Of a stretch of 64,000 nt of DNA, positions 15,601-22,261 are shown in pieces (positions within the stretch are counted from its first letter, which is position 1; every line of letters begins with the position of its first letter). The position numbers and the translations under genes are program-made. The stretch comes from Pseudomonas putida (GTDB lineage Bacteria; Pseudomonadota; Gammaproteobacteria; Pseudomonadales; Pseudomonadaceae). The notes beneath the pieces are model-generated. The model was given only the letters and a program-made list of their open reading frames with translations. It did no database searches and had not been told where the DNA came from. The stretch covers positions 1-64,000 of the forward strand of contig NZ_MNAH01000014.1 of assembly GCF_001976065.1 (NCBI RefSeq), read 5' to 3'.

Positions 15601-17206
15601 GATACGCCGCGCCATCGCTGGCGAACACGGTAAGCATGTAGCGACTCGGCTTTTGCGCAGCCGGCAAATCGAGGACGGCGTTGCCCTTGGCGTCGGTGGT
15701 CAGTTCAGTGCTGGTCAGTTCCACCGGGAACTGCCCAAGGTATTGCAGCTCGTTGTCGACCATCGACAGTTGCTGGGCGCGCAGGCTCAGGCTCAACTTG
15801 GCGTTGGCCACCGGCTTGCCGTCCGGATACAGCAGCACCAGACTGCCCTTGACCGGTTCCCCGGTGCGGTAGTCCTGCCTGGCCAGGTTCAGGGCGATTT
15901 CGAAGTGCGGCTTGATGTATTCAGCCACGCGAAAGGCGCTGCTGTAAGCCTGGTCCTTGTAGCTGAAGCGCAGCTCATAACCACCGGCCACGGCATTGTC
16001 AGGCAACTGGAAACGCCCTTGAGTGCCGGCCTTGGAATCAAGTTTAAGGTCCAGGCTTTGCAGCGCCGTACCGGTCGCATCGAGCACCGTTACATTGACA
16101 TCAGCCGCGGTTGGCTGCACCGAATCCCGGGCGTTCTTGAACTCGCGCCCGACGATTTTCAGTGATACCCAATCCCCTGGCCGATACAGCGGGCGATCGG
16201 TAAAGGCAAAGAGTTTGGTGTCGTAGATTTCACTGTCGTAGTAGAAGTTTTCCGCGACGAAAACCCCGCCTTCTTCATCCTCGCCGATCATGAACGAACG
16301 CTCGGGACTGACGTGTTTCAGGCGCAGCAAACCATCGGCGTCGGTCGACCCGCTGCTCATCACACCCAGACCATCGGTCCACAACACATTGACCCTGGGC
16401 ACCGAACTGCCCTCGTGTTTGCGCGCCGCCCACACCAGCAATTCATCACCGGCAATCTTGCTCACCGCCACGGTGTTGGAGACGAAAACCATGGTGGTCG
16501 CACGGTACTTGCCGATCAACGCTTCGACCAGATACAGACCCGGTTTCAAGTGGCCCAACGGGATATAGACGTTACCCGGTGCAACGCTGACGAACTCGCT
16601 GGAAGAACCGGCGAGATTGACACCTTCCGGCGGCTGGATCGGCTTGGCTTGCCACAGCGGATAGCGAAACTGGCTGACCACCGGCAGGCCCGGGATCAGG
16701 GCGAATTGCGGCTGTGCGTCGTAGGGCGTTGGCGCGGCCATGGCGTTGCCCATTTTCAGTTCCGGCACTTGCTCGGTGACTTGTTTACGCGACTCGTAGG
16801 AAAACGCCCGCTGCATCACCCGACGGGATTTGCGGTACCAGTTGTCCCACAGGTAGGCGAGCGTATTCGACAGGCCTTCGCCCTTGAACTGGCCGTCACT
16901 GACCACCCGGTGGAGGTTCTTCTGGCGCTTGAGGAAATCCAGCGGCTTGTCGATGCGATACACCCGGATATCGGCGCCGCCGTATGGTTCCATACGGAAA
17001 CGGCGGTAGTCGCGACCTGGCGCTTCAAGGCGCACCGTGGACTGTTCGTCGCTGGCAAAACTGCTGTCGGCCAGCAGGAAAAAGCTCTCGCCGGCCACCG
17101 GTGTGTAACCGCTCGGCTCGACAGTGTCTTCGGCGTTGGCCACCGATAAGGGCAGCACCCATATCAACAGCAAGGACAGAAAGCGCAGCATGCGGGCACC
17201 GGTCAT
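12650..17206 (-). CDS. magD: Alpha-2-macroglobulin family protein MagD/YfaS, thioester-less
   Basis: A 1518-residue periplasmic macroglobulin-like protein (signal peptide MLRFLSLLLIWVLPLSVANA). It contains repeated MG-type beta-sandwich domains (for example FTDRPLYRPGDWVSLK), a bait-type region, then the complement-like TED region. At the thioester position the sequence is YPYGGVEQT: glycine 1059 (codon 14030-14032) replaces the reactive Cys of the CxEQ motif, so covalent trapping of proteases is not expected. E. coli YfaS has a similar length. The start at 17206 overlaps the magC stop (ATGA); an open frame runs on to 17284. Recalled work on P. aeruginosa MagD describes processing and complexes with other Mag proteins. 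Confidence 0.93.
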   Translation of the reverse strand: MTGARMLRFLSLLLIWVLPLSVANAEDTVEPSGYTPVAGESFFLLADSSFASDEQSTVRLEAPGRDYRRFRMEPYGGADIRVYRIDKPLDFLKRQKNLHRVVSDGQFKGEGLSNTLAYLWDNWYRKSRRVMQRAFSYESRKQVTEQVPELKMGNAMAAPTPYDAQPQFALIPGLPVVSQFRYPLWQAKPIQPPEGVNLAGSSSEFVSVAPGNVYIPLGHLKPGLYLVEALIGKYRATTMVFVSNTVAVSKIAGDELLVWAARKHEGSSVPRVNVLWTDGLGVMSSGSTDADGLLRLKHVSPERSFMIGEDEEGGVFVAENFYYDSEIYDTKLFAFTDRPLYRPGDWVSLKIVGREFKNARDSVQPTAADVNVTVLDATGTALQSLDLKLDSKAGTQGRFQLPDNAVAGGYELRFSYKDQAYSSAFRVAEYIKPHFEIALNLARQDYRTGEPVKGSLVLLYPDGKPVANAKLSLSLRAQQLSMVDNELQYLGQFPVELTSTELTTDAKGNAVLDLPAAQKPSRYMLTVFASDGAAYRVKTTKEILIDRGAANFRLSAPQRFSAVGDKVTFSYVNESEQSAAVTPSSYGWVRLEDQSTGEGKLAATDKGFILAFDRPGTYNLTLRDEHGRTLGATGHSVTGEGVKAVPGTVEIVLDKPEYKAGDEALALITFPEPISDALLSLERDKVEATALLSKGADWLKLEKLSDTQYRARIAVQDSFAPNLTFSVLYTKGGQYSFQNAGIKVITPQIDVAIATDKETYRPGDTVSVDLATQFAGKPIPAHLTVSVVDEMVYALQPEIAPTIDQFFYHPRRNNVRTSASLSFISYDVALPGSPGAPGKANRSERGVKVLERPRREDVDTAAWQPELVTDANGKTRFTFKMPDSLTRWRITARAIADDGQVGQKKQFVRSEKPLYLKWSGPTRFRAGDKPDLGVFAFSQAQNPVKAELVIHYAGSEQRVPVTLNSGINYLPLPAFELVNGQWTAELLQDGITADALAVRLSATGEGWQVTQSQRLDVAGAETPLALPTDATDIRLRLDDSPQALFRAALDDLLGYPYGGVEQTASGLLPLSIAYPALSSNPQVRDRLRLIMQNSRLRLVQMAGPSASFTWWGMDGEPDAFLTAYAYYADWHASRVLELSLPPEHWQRVLEVYAKQAKNTPLLQRALILSFAKQMQLPINTLLSGLMEDLMQAGEGSAANVMEVAGDSLVMGDPDSALGLAAARVLTASLAGQSKVALPEAFKRQLADAQQRLATSSAPFAEALNASLQPFDQAHAQSLLQRLLPQQSTLERALALTWLQRSIEQAAPAVALKPGDGWKQEQSATGEVYWTWQGAQVPGVLSLNGEQERPLSAALSFQSKQPAVDPLPVTITRRLSRLVPGDEAFTFKLQPVGNAPLSSDNLYLDEVILTSKAARPLRYGLLEVPLPPGADVERTTWGIKLMGKAGTEPTALEKARFEPGQMAYAVPVDALSGELRLRHLVRFSQKGQFSLPPARFTQVYAPQHQAQEQKPALGQVMVH

Positions 17207-17841
17207 TGGGAGAGAAAATTCAGTCGATAGACGCCGATGAAGTTGGGGTTGGCTGCATCGGGTATCCATCGGGTGTCCTTCCATGTCATGAGTTGTTGCA
17301 GGCTTGCCGAGCGCATGCCGTTGTCGGTGGGGGTGGTGGTGCCGGTGTGATAGGCCACGTAGCGGCCCATCCAGATCATCAGGTGCTGGTCGTCGCCCTG
17401 GTCGAAAAACATCAGGTCGCCGGGACGCGCCTGCGCAACATCGCGGCCAACCAGATGACTGTTGAACTGGATCAGCTTGATCGCGTTGACATAGGGCCCG
17501 ACCTTGCCATCACCCTGCTGCCATTGCTGGGCCAGGCCGCGCTGGGCCCCGTCCAACTGCAGTTCCGGCGGCAGGTAGCGGTTGGACAGACCATTGCTGC
17601 GCAGCCATTTGTCGTCATGGACTTTCAGCGCTTCGTTGGCGGCGAATCGCACCAGCCCGGCGCAGTCCTGCTGATACCAGCGTGGGCTTGGGCCCTGGCT
17701 CAGTTGCTCTTGGGCGATGCGCACGAACCAGGCGCGGAACACCTGGGATTGCTGCGGATCGAGAGCCGGTGCCTCAATGGCTCGGGCGCCCGCGCTCAAT
17801 AGTAGCGCGAGCACTCCGAGGCTGCGGATCAGTGTGTTCAC
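17203..17841 (-). CDS. magC: DUF1175 protein MagC/YfaT, NlpC/P60-like
   Basis: A 212-residue exported protein with signal segment NTLIRSLGVLALLLSAGARA. The named family is DUF1175, but the residues read like an NlpC/P60 cysteine peptidase: QQDCAGLVRFAANEA (Cys60) resembles the DCSGLV-type nucleophile motif. RPGDLMFF (139-146), then QHLMIWMG (His153), matches the PGDLvFF...HVGIY pattern that carries the catalytic histidine. A peptidoglycan amidase or peptidase role is therefore likely by inference. The GTG at 17841 overlaps the magB stop (GTGA) and gives a better signal peptide than the ATG at 17868. Its own stop overlaps the magD start. Confidence 0.85.
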   Translation of the reverse strand: MNTLIRSLGVLALLLSAGARAIEAPALDPQQSQVFRAWFVRIAQEQLSQGPSPRWYQQDCAGLVRFAANEALKVHDDKWLRSNGLSNRYLPPELQLDGAQRGLAQQWQQGDGKVGPYVNAIKLIQFNSHLVGRDVAQARPGDLMFFDQGDDQHLMIWMGRYVAYHTGTTTPTDNGMRSASLQQLMTWKDTRWIPDAANPNFIGVYRLNFLSQ

Positions 17842-19550
17842 AGCGCTTTCCACTCCAGCGGCAGCCATTGCCAGTGGCCATCAGGCTCGCTGCCCTCCGG
17901 CAGGATCAGGGCGTACTTGCCGTAACCGCCGAGCTTGCGCAGTTTGGGGATCAGGTAGGTTTGCGCAGCGTTGTAGAACACCGGCTCCATGTCTTGCGGC
18001 AGGCTGTCGAGGGTTTCCTGCTGCATCAGTTGCGCCATGGCGTCCGGGCCGAAATACACCGGCATGAGCAGGTCTTTGGGCACCACGTCGGCCATCGGCG
18101 GGAAGCGTTTGTCGAGAGTGCCTAGTGCCTTGTCCAGCAGCTTGTCGTCGAGGGAAAACAGCAGCGTCGAACCGTGACGCGCCAGGCTGACCTTCATGAA
18201 TCGCTTGCCGGTGATCGCATCGGGATCCGGTGCATCCTTGGCCGCATACGGACCGAAACTGGAGCTGACCTGGCGCTGCCATTGACGACTCAGGCCCGCC
18301 TGTTTCTCGACCACCGGGAAGGCGTGGTCCTCGACCTTGCCTTCATAAGCGCCGACCATCGAGCCGAACAGCCTGCCCAGCTCGCCATCGAGGCTGGCAC
18401 TGTCTTCATCGTTGAGACTGACCACCAGCAGCGGCGTGTACAGTCGCGAATCGGCGTACCAGCACAGGCCCGCCGCACCGGCCATGTGCTCGGTCAACGC
18501 CTGGGCCGCGGCCTCGTCGGCACCGAGCTTGAGCAGCAGCGGCTGCTGTTGTTCGGCCGCCAGCGGCAGGGCCACGCAAGCGCTGGCGCCCATGGGCATG
18601 GCTTGCCAGATCGGTTTGAAATCGAAGTCCGGCTGATTGTCCAGTTCATCCATGGCGAGGAAGCTGTGCCAACCCTTGTCGTCCATGTCGAAGCGCAACC
18701 CGGCGAAGTTCGGAATGAAACGCTGATACCCCATGGCCAGCACACTGGCATTCACCGACAGCCGCTGTTTCACCTCTGGCGCGCGGGGTTGCAGGCCGAA
18801 GGCTTCGGGGAACAGTTTGTCGCCGTTGAGCAGCGCGGCGATGGCTTGGGTCGAGACGCCGCCCGCTTCCCGTGTCTCGCCACTTTGCGGATCGTAGAGC
18901 CTGGTCGGATTCGACAGCACCACCAGTTTGTCGCCGTGGGAGGCAAACAGTAGCGCCTTGCTGGCGTTGTAGGTGAGTTGATAGAGCGCCACGTCGTCGT
19001 TGCCGACTTTCAGGTCCGCGAGTTTGCTCAACTGCGAATCATCCAGCGCGACTTTGGCCAGCGGCTCCAACACCTTGGCCAGGCCACCGCGATCCATCAC
19101 CAGCAGAAAATCCTTGAGCCGGCCATCCGGCCCGCGCCACAACGCAACGTCCGCCGGTTGATCGAACAGTTGCTCGATCAGCGTGTCCTGCAACTTCAGG
19201 TCGTGCTCGTAAATGATCCGCCGCAAGCTGCCGATCAGCCCGAGGCGATCGGCGTGGGTTTCGTAATAGAAAACGAAATCTTCAGTCAGGGTTTCCTTGA
19301 GAAACGGCACTGCCAGCAGGTCCTTGGGCAACTGGCTCAGGGAATGGGTTTCGAGCAAACCATCGGGGCGGCTCATGCCGAGCTTCTCAGCCACCAGTTG
19401 CGGTGCCGGGGCTTGGTTTTTATTCAACAGCCAGCCCATGCCAACGGCCGCGCCCGCAACCAGACACAGCCCGGCCACAATGACCGGCCAACGGCGGGAC
19501 GGCTTGGCGCTCGGTGTCTCAGCTGCCGGTAAAATAGTGCTATCGCTCAT
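17838..19550 (-). CDS. magB: DUF2138 membrane-anchored periplasmic protein MagB/YfaA
   Basis: A 570-residue protein with one N-terminal membrane anchor (WPVIVAGLCLVAGAAVGMGW, about residues 21-40) and a large periplasmic part assigned to DUF2138. Blocks such as QLPKDLLAVPFLKETLTEDFV are typical of the family. No enzymatic motif was recognised. The MagB position in the operon and the anchor suggest it holds the Mag complex at the inner membrane; this is inference, consistent with recalled reports that P. aeruginosa MagB associates with MagD. It starts 35 bases after magA and overlaps magC by GTGA. Confidence 0.85.
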   Translation of the reverse strand: MSDSTILPAAETPSAKPSRRWPVIVAGLCLVAGAAVGMGWLLNKNQAPAPQLVAEKLGMSRPDGLLETHSLSQLPKDLLAVPFLKETLTEDFVFYYETHADRLGLIGSLRRIIYEHDLKLQDTLIEQLFDQPADVALWRGPDGRLKDFLLVMDRGGLAKVLEPLAKVALDDSQLSKLADLKVGNDDVALYQLTYNASKALLFASHGDKLVVLSNPTRLYDPQSGETREAGGVSTQAIAALLNGDKLFPEAFGLQPRAPEVKQRLSVNASVLAMGYQRFIPNFAGLRFDMDDKGWHSFLAMDELDNQPDFDFKPIWQAMPMGASACVALPLAAEQQQPLLLKLGADEAAAQALTEHMAGAAGLCWYADSRLYTPLLVVSLNDEDSASLDGELGRLFGSMVGAYEGKVEDHAFPVVEKQAGLSRQWQRQVSSSFGPYAAKDAPDPDAITGKRFMKVSLARHGSTLLFSLDDKLLDKALGTLDKRFPPMADVVPKDLLMPVYFGPDAMAQLMQQETLDSLPQDMEPVFYNAAQTYLIPKLRKLGGYGKYALILPEGSEPDGHWQWLPLEWKAL

Positions 19551-19585
19551 TTCACAAAACCCAGTTCATCCGTGGAGCGGGATGC

Positions 19586-20374
19586 TTAATAGTTGAAAGT
19601 CTTGACCAGCAGCAGATCCCCGATCGCGCGCAGGGGCACGATGAAGGTTTCGCGTTTTTCGTCGACGGTGTTTTCGTTGAGCACCAGGTTGATCTGCGAG
19701 GTGATGACCTCGTTCTGGTTGCTGGTCTCATCGAAGTTATAGCCGCCGCTACCGAAGTTGCCCCAATAGTTGACGTAAACCAGATAGGTGCCATGCAGCG
19801 GCGCGGTCATGGTGAACATTTCCGGGCCAGGGCCGTCGACGCCGTCCGGGTCCAGGCCACCGCCATTGCTCATCGCCGGCCGTGCCCAGAATGCGTGCTG
19901 GCCGTCCGGGGTCACGATGTGCAGGTCGAGTTCGGCTTTCGGATCGTCCCAGCCCAGCACCACGCGAATCCGCGCCGGGGTGCGAAGGTTGTTGGCTTCG
20001 TAGAACTGCACGCGCTTGAGCGACTGGCCTTCGGCGCTGCGCACTTCGACGCTGTTGGAACCGGCGCCGAATGCATAGGGCCGGGCAAAACGCCCCTGGT
20101 CGTCGGTGTACAGGTTCAACGGATTGCCGTTGACCGCCAACGTATGGGGCCCGCGCTGTGTACCGATGGCCTTGAGCTGGCCCTGGATCATCGTGCGATT
20201 GCGCTGCACACCGCGGTCGATGGGTGGCGTGGGATAAGCGACTTGCGGGTTTTCTGTACGGTCGAGCAAACCATTGAAGCGCCAGCCGCCCACCGGTTCC
20301 GACAGTTCGGCGCTTGGCGCGGCCAGGGCGGGCGCACAGACCAAGACGATCAGCAGCAATAGAAATGAGCGCAT
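19586..20374 (-). CDS. magA: YfaP family protein (DUF2135), first gene of the mag operon
   Basis: A 262-residue exported protein (signal peptide MRSFLLLLIVLVCAPALA) of the same DUF2135 family as the last gene of the operon. The shared core is RIRVVLGWDDPKAELDLHIVTP and GPEMFTMTAPLHGTYLVYVNYWG; both end in a conserved PLRAIGDLLLVKTF-type strand. The ATG at 20374 was chosen because AGGAGG (20386-20381) lies 6 bases upstream; the ATG at 20395 has no such site. Two GGA motifs in the leader, one inside the ribosome site, could bind an RsmA/CsrA-type protein. Confidence 0.85.
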   Translation of the reverse strand: MRSFLLLLIVLVCAPALAAPSAELSEPVGGWRFNGLLDRTENPQVAYPTPPIDRGVQRNRTMIQGQLKAIGTQRGPHTLAVNGNPLNLYTDDQGRFARPYAFGAGSNSVEVRSAEGQSLKRVQFYEANNLRTPARIRVVLGWDDPKAELDLHIVTPDGQHAFWARPAMSNGGGLDPDGVDGPGPEMFTMTAPLHGTYLVYVNYWGNFGSGGYNFDETSNQNEVITSQINLVLNENTVDEKRETFIVPLRAIGDLLLVKTFNY

Positions 20375-20583
20375 GTGACGCCTCCTGCCATGCATGACGA
20401 AACCTTGCGCCTGATCCTCGGCGCGTTACAGATGCGGATACTGCGTTTCGTCTGAAAGACCCAGACTCGTGGGTCGTAGATGGCGCGAAGGTTAGACGCT
20501 GGGGCTGTTCTTAACAATCAGAGAACGGTGAAAATGCGCTGTGAATCACGCCGATGGCTCACACCTTCAAGAGTATCGAGTTC
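20375..20583. other. Upstream region of the mag operon
   Basis: About 209 bases separate magA from the Fic remnant transcribed the other way. The AGGAGG of magA is at 20381-20386 (read on the minus strand) and a second GGA is at 20415-20417. No good sigma-70 promoter could be identified on either strand. Confidence 0.4.
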
Positions 20584-20947
20584 ATGGCACCTTTCTGGAT
20601 CTGGCAGCAGCCCGATTGGCCGAGTTTCACCTGGAACGCCGAACGACTGGCACCGTTGCTGCGCGAGTGCGTCCAGGCTCAAGGTCGATTGATGGGCATG
20701 GCCAGTTCCGTGGGCGGCTCAATCAGTGCGCAAAGTGAGCTTCGAAGCGCCGCCGCGCCAAGGCCTTGAGCAGGGCAAGGCGCGGTTCTGGCAGGCGCAT
20801 CGGGAATCCGGGCTTTCGGCCGAGCAGACCAGGGTTCTGAATCGCTTGCTGGCTGGACTGTTGGACAAGGGATGCCTGCAGCGCTTGCCCGGTGGCGGGC
20901 GTAGCACTCGGTACCGGATCCGGCACCCCGATGACGGGCAAACCTGA
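20584..20947 (+). pseudogene. Remnant of a Fic/DUF4172 family gene
   Basis: Two pieces in different frames belong to one protein family. The first (from ATG 20584) reads APFWIWQQPDWPSFTW and QAQGRLMG, the N-terminal DUF4172 signature of Fic-domain AMPylators. The second, one frame over from about 20726 to 20947, reads KARFWQAHR, EQTRVLNRLLAG and GGGRSTRYRI, the C-terminal helix and winged-helix end of the same proteins. The central Fic domain with its HPFxDGN motif is missing. This is best explained by a large internal deletion plus frame loss. Intact members have roughly 350-380 residues; only about 115 remain. Confidence 0.75.
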
Positions 20948-20980
20948 GTCCGGATCCACGGTTTCAAACACCCCGCTCAT

Positions 20981-21009
20981 TTGCCCATAACCCCCCTATC
21001 TGCTAGTGT
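20981..21009 (+). promoter_or_regulatory. Sigma-70 promoter for xseB-ispA
   Basis: TTGCCC (20981-20986) and TAGTGT (21004-21009) are 17 bases apart, 35 bases before the xseB start. It would drive xseB and ispA, which overlap. Confidence 0.55.
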
Positions 21010-21043
21010 CGCGCCGGTTTAACGTCAACCGGAAATCGCCGCC

Positions 21044-21286
21044 ATGGCCCGCAAAAAAGCTGCACTGGATTTCGAACAATCCCTCGCTGACCTGCAAACG
21101 CTGGTGGAGCGTCTGGAGAATGGCGAATTATCGCTGGAAGACTCGCTGACCGCTTTCGAACAAGGCATCGGCCTGACCCGCGATTGCCAGGCGGCGCTGG
21201 CCCAGGCCGAGCAAAAGGTCCAGGTGCTGCTCGAGCGCGACGGCGAACTGGCCGAGGAACCCTTCGACGCGGATCAACCAGAATGA
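21044..21286 (+). CDS. xseB: Exodeoxyribonuclease VII small subunit
   Basis: An 80-residue helical-hairpin protein with the family core LDFEQSLADLQTLVERLENGELSLEDSL and FEQGI. It binds several-fold to XseA to form exonuclease VII, which degrades single-stranded DNA from both ends. Length equals E. coli XseB (80). Its stop overlaps the ispA start by ATGA, the usual xseB-ispA-dxs arrangement. Confidence 0.96.
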   Translation: MARKKAALDFEQSLADLQTLVERLENGELSLEDSLTAFEQGIGLTRDCQAALAQAEQKVQVLLERDGELAEEPFDADQPE

Positions 21287-22170
21287 TTGCAGCGTATTCG
21301 GCGACCAGCCAGGCCCGTGTCAACGCCGCCATGGAAACCCTGTTCATCGCGCCGAGCCCTGAGCTGGCGCGGCTGTATGAAGCCATGCGCTACAGCGTGA
21401 TGAACGGCGGCAAACGGGTGCGCCCGCTGCTGGCCTACGCTGCGTGCGAAGCCCTGGGCGGCAAGGCCGAGCAGGCCAATGGCGCGGCCTGCGCGGTAGA
21501 GCTGATCCACGCCTATTCGCTGGTGCACGACGATTTGCCGGCCATGGACGACGACGACCTGCGTCGCGGCCAGCCGACTACGCACAAGAAATTCGATGAA
21601 GCCTGCGCGATCCTCGCCGGCGATGGTTTGCAGAGCCTGGCGTTCAGCGCCCTGCTCGACACGCGCCTGAGCAATGCCGACGCCGAGATCCGCCTGCAGA
21701 TGGTCAGTGCGCTGGCACTGGCGGCAGGCCCGGCGGGCATGGTCGGCGGCCAGGCCATCGACTTGGGCTCGGTCGGCCTGAAGCTCGATCAGCAAGCGCT
21801 GGAATACATGCACCGGCACAAGACCGGCGCGCTGATTGAAGCCAGCGTCAAGCTCGGCGCCCTGGCCAGCGGCCGCGCCGAGAAGGACGAACTCAGGTCC
21901 CTGCAGACTTATGCACAGGCCATCGGCCTGGCCTTTCAGGTCCAGGACGACATTCTCGACGTCGAAAGCGATACCCAAACCCTCGGCAAACGCCAGGGCG
22001 CCGACATTGCCCGCGACAAGCCGACTTACCCGGCACTGCTCGGCCTCGACGCCGCCAAGGCCTATGCCCTGGAACTGCGCGATCAGGCGCTGCACGCGCT
22101 GCGACCGTTTGACGCGGCTGCCGAGCCCCTGCGCGAGCTGGCCCGTTACATCGTCTCGCGTCGCAGCTGA
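21283..22170 (+). CDS. ispA: Farnesyl diphosphate synthase (polyprenyl synthetase)
   Basis: A 295-residue trans-prenyltransferase that condenses IPP with DMAPP and GPP to farnesyl diphosphate. The first aspartate-rich motif is visible as DDLPAMDDDDLRRG and the second as DDILDVESDTQ, and the GGKRVRP substrate-binding motif is intact. The ATG at 21283 overlaps xseB; the upstream in-frame extension to 21184 is a shadow of xseB. Together with dxs it forms an isoprenoid cluster for quinone and undecaprenyl lipid supply. Confidence 0.96.
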   Translation: MIAAYSATSQARVNAAMETLFIAPSPELARLYEAMRYSVMNGGKRVRPLLAYAACEALGGKAEQANGAACAVELIHAYSLVHDDLPAMDDDDLRRGQPTTHKKFDEACAILAGDGLQSLAFSALLDTRLSNADAEIRLQMVSALALAAGPAGMVGGQAIDLGSVGLKLDQQALEYMHRHKTGALIEASVKLGALASGRAEKDELRSLQTYAQAIGLAFQVQDDILDVESDTQTLGKRQGADIARDKPTYPALLGLDAAKAYALELRDQALHALRPFDAAAEPLRELARYIVSRRS

Positions 22171-22261
22171 CGGCGTATCCGCCAAAAAAGACCAACGCGT
22201 GGGCAGGGGCCGATGCATCAGGTAAACTGCCGCATCTTTTATACCTATAACGATTCGCCTG

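Noticed and set aside
14174..16165. A 663-codon frame antisense to magD
   Set aside because: Shadow of the macroglobulin gene; no signal or domain.
17207..17284. Longer magD start at 17284
   Set aside because: It would bury the signal peptide behind 26 unrelated residues and overlap magC; the ATGA at 17206 is a better fit.
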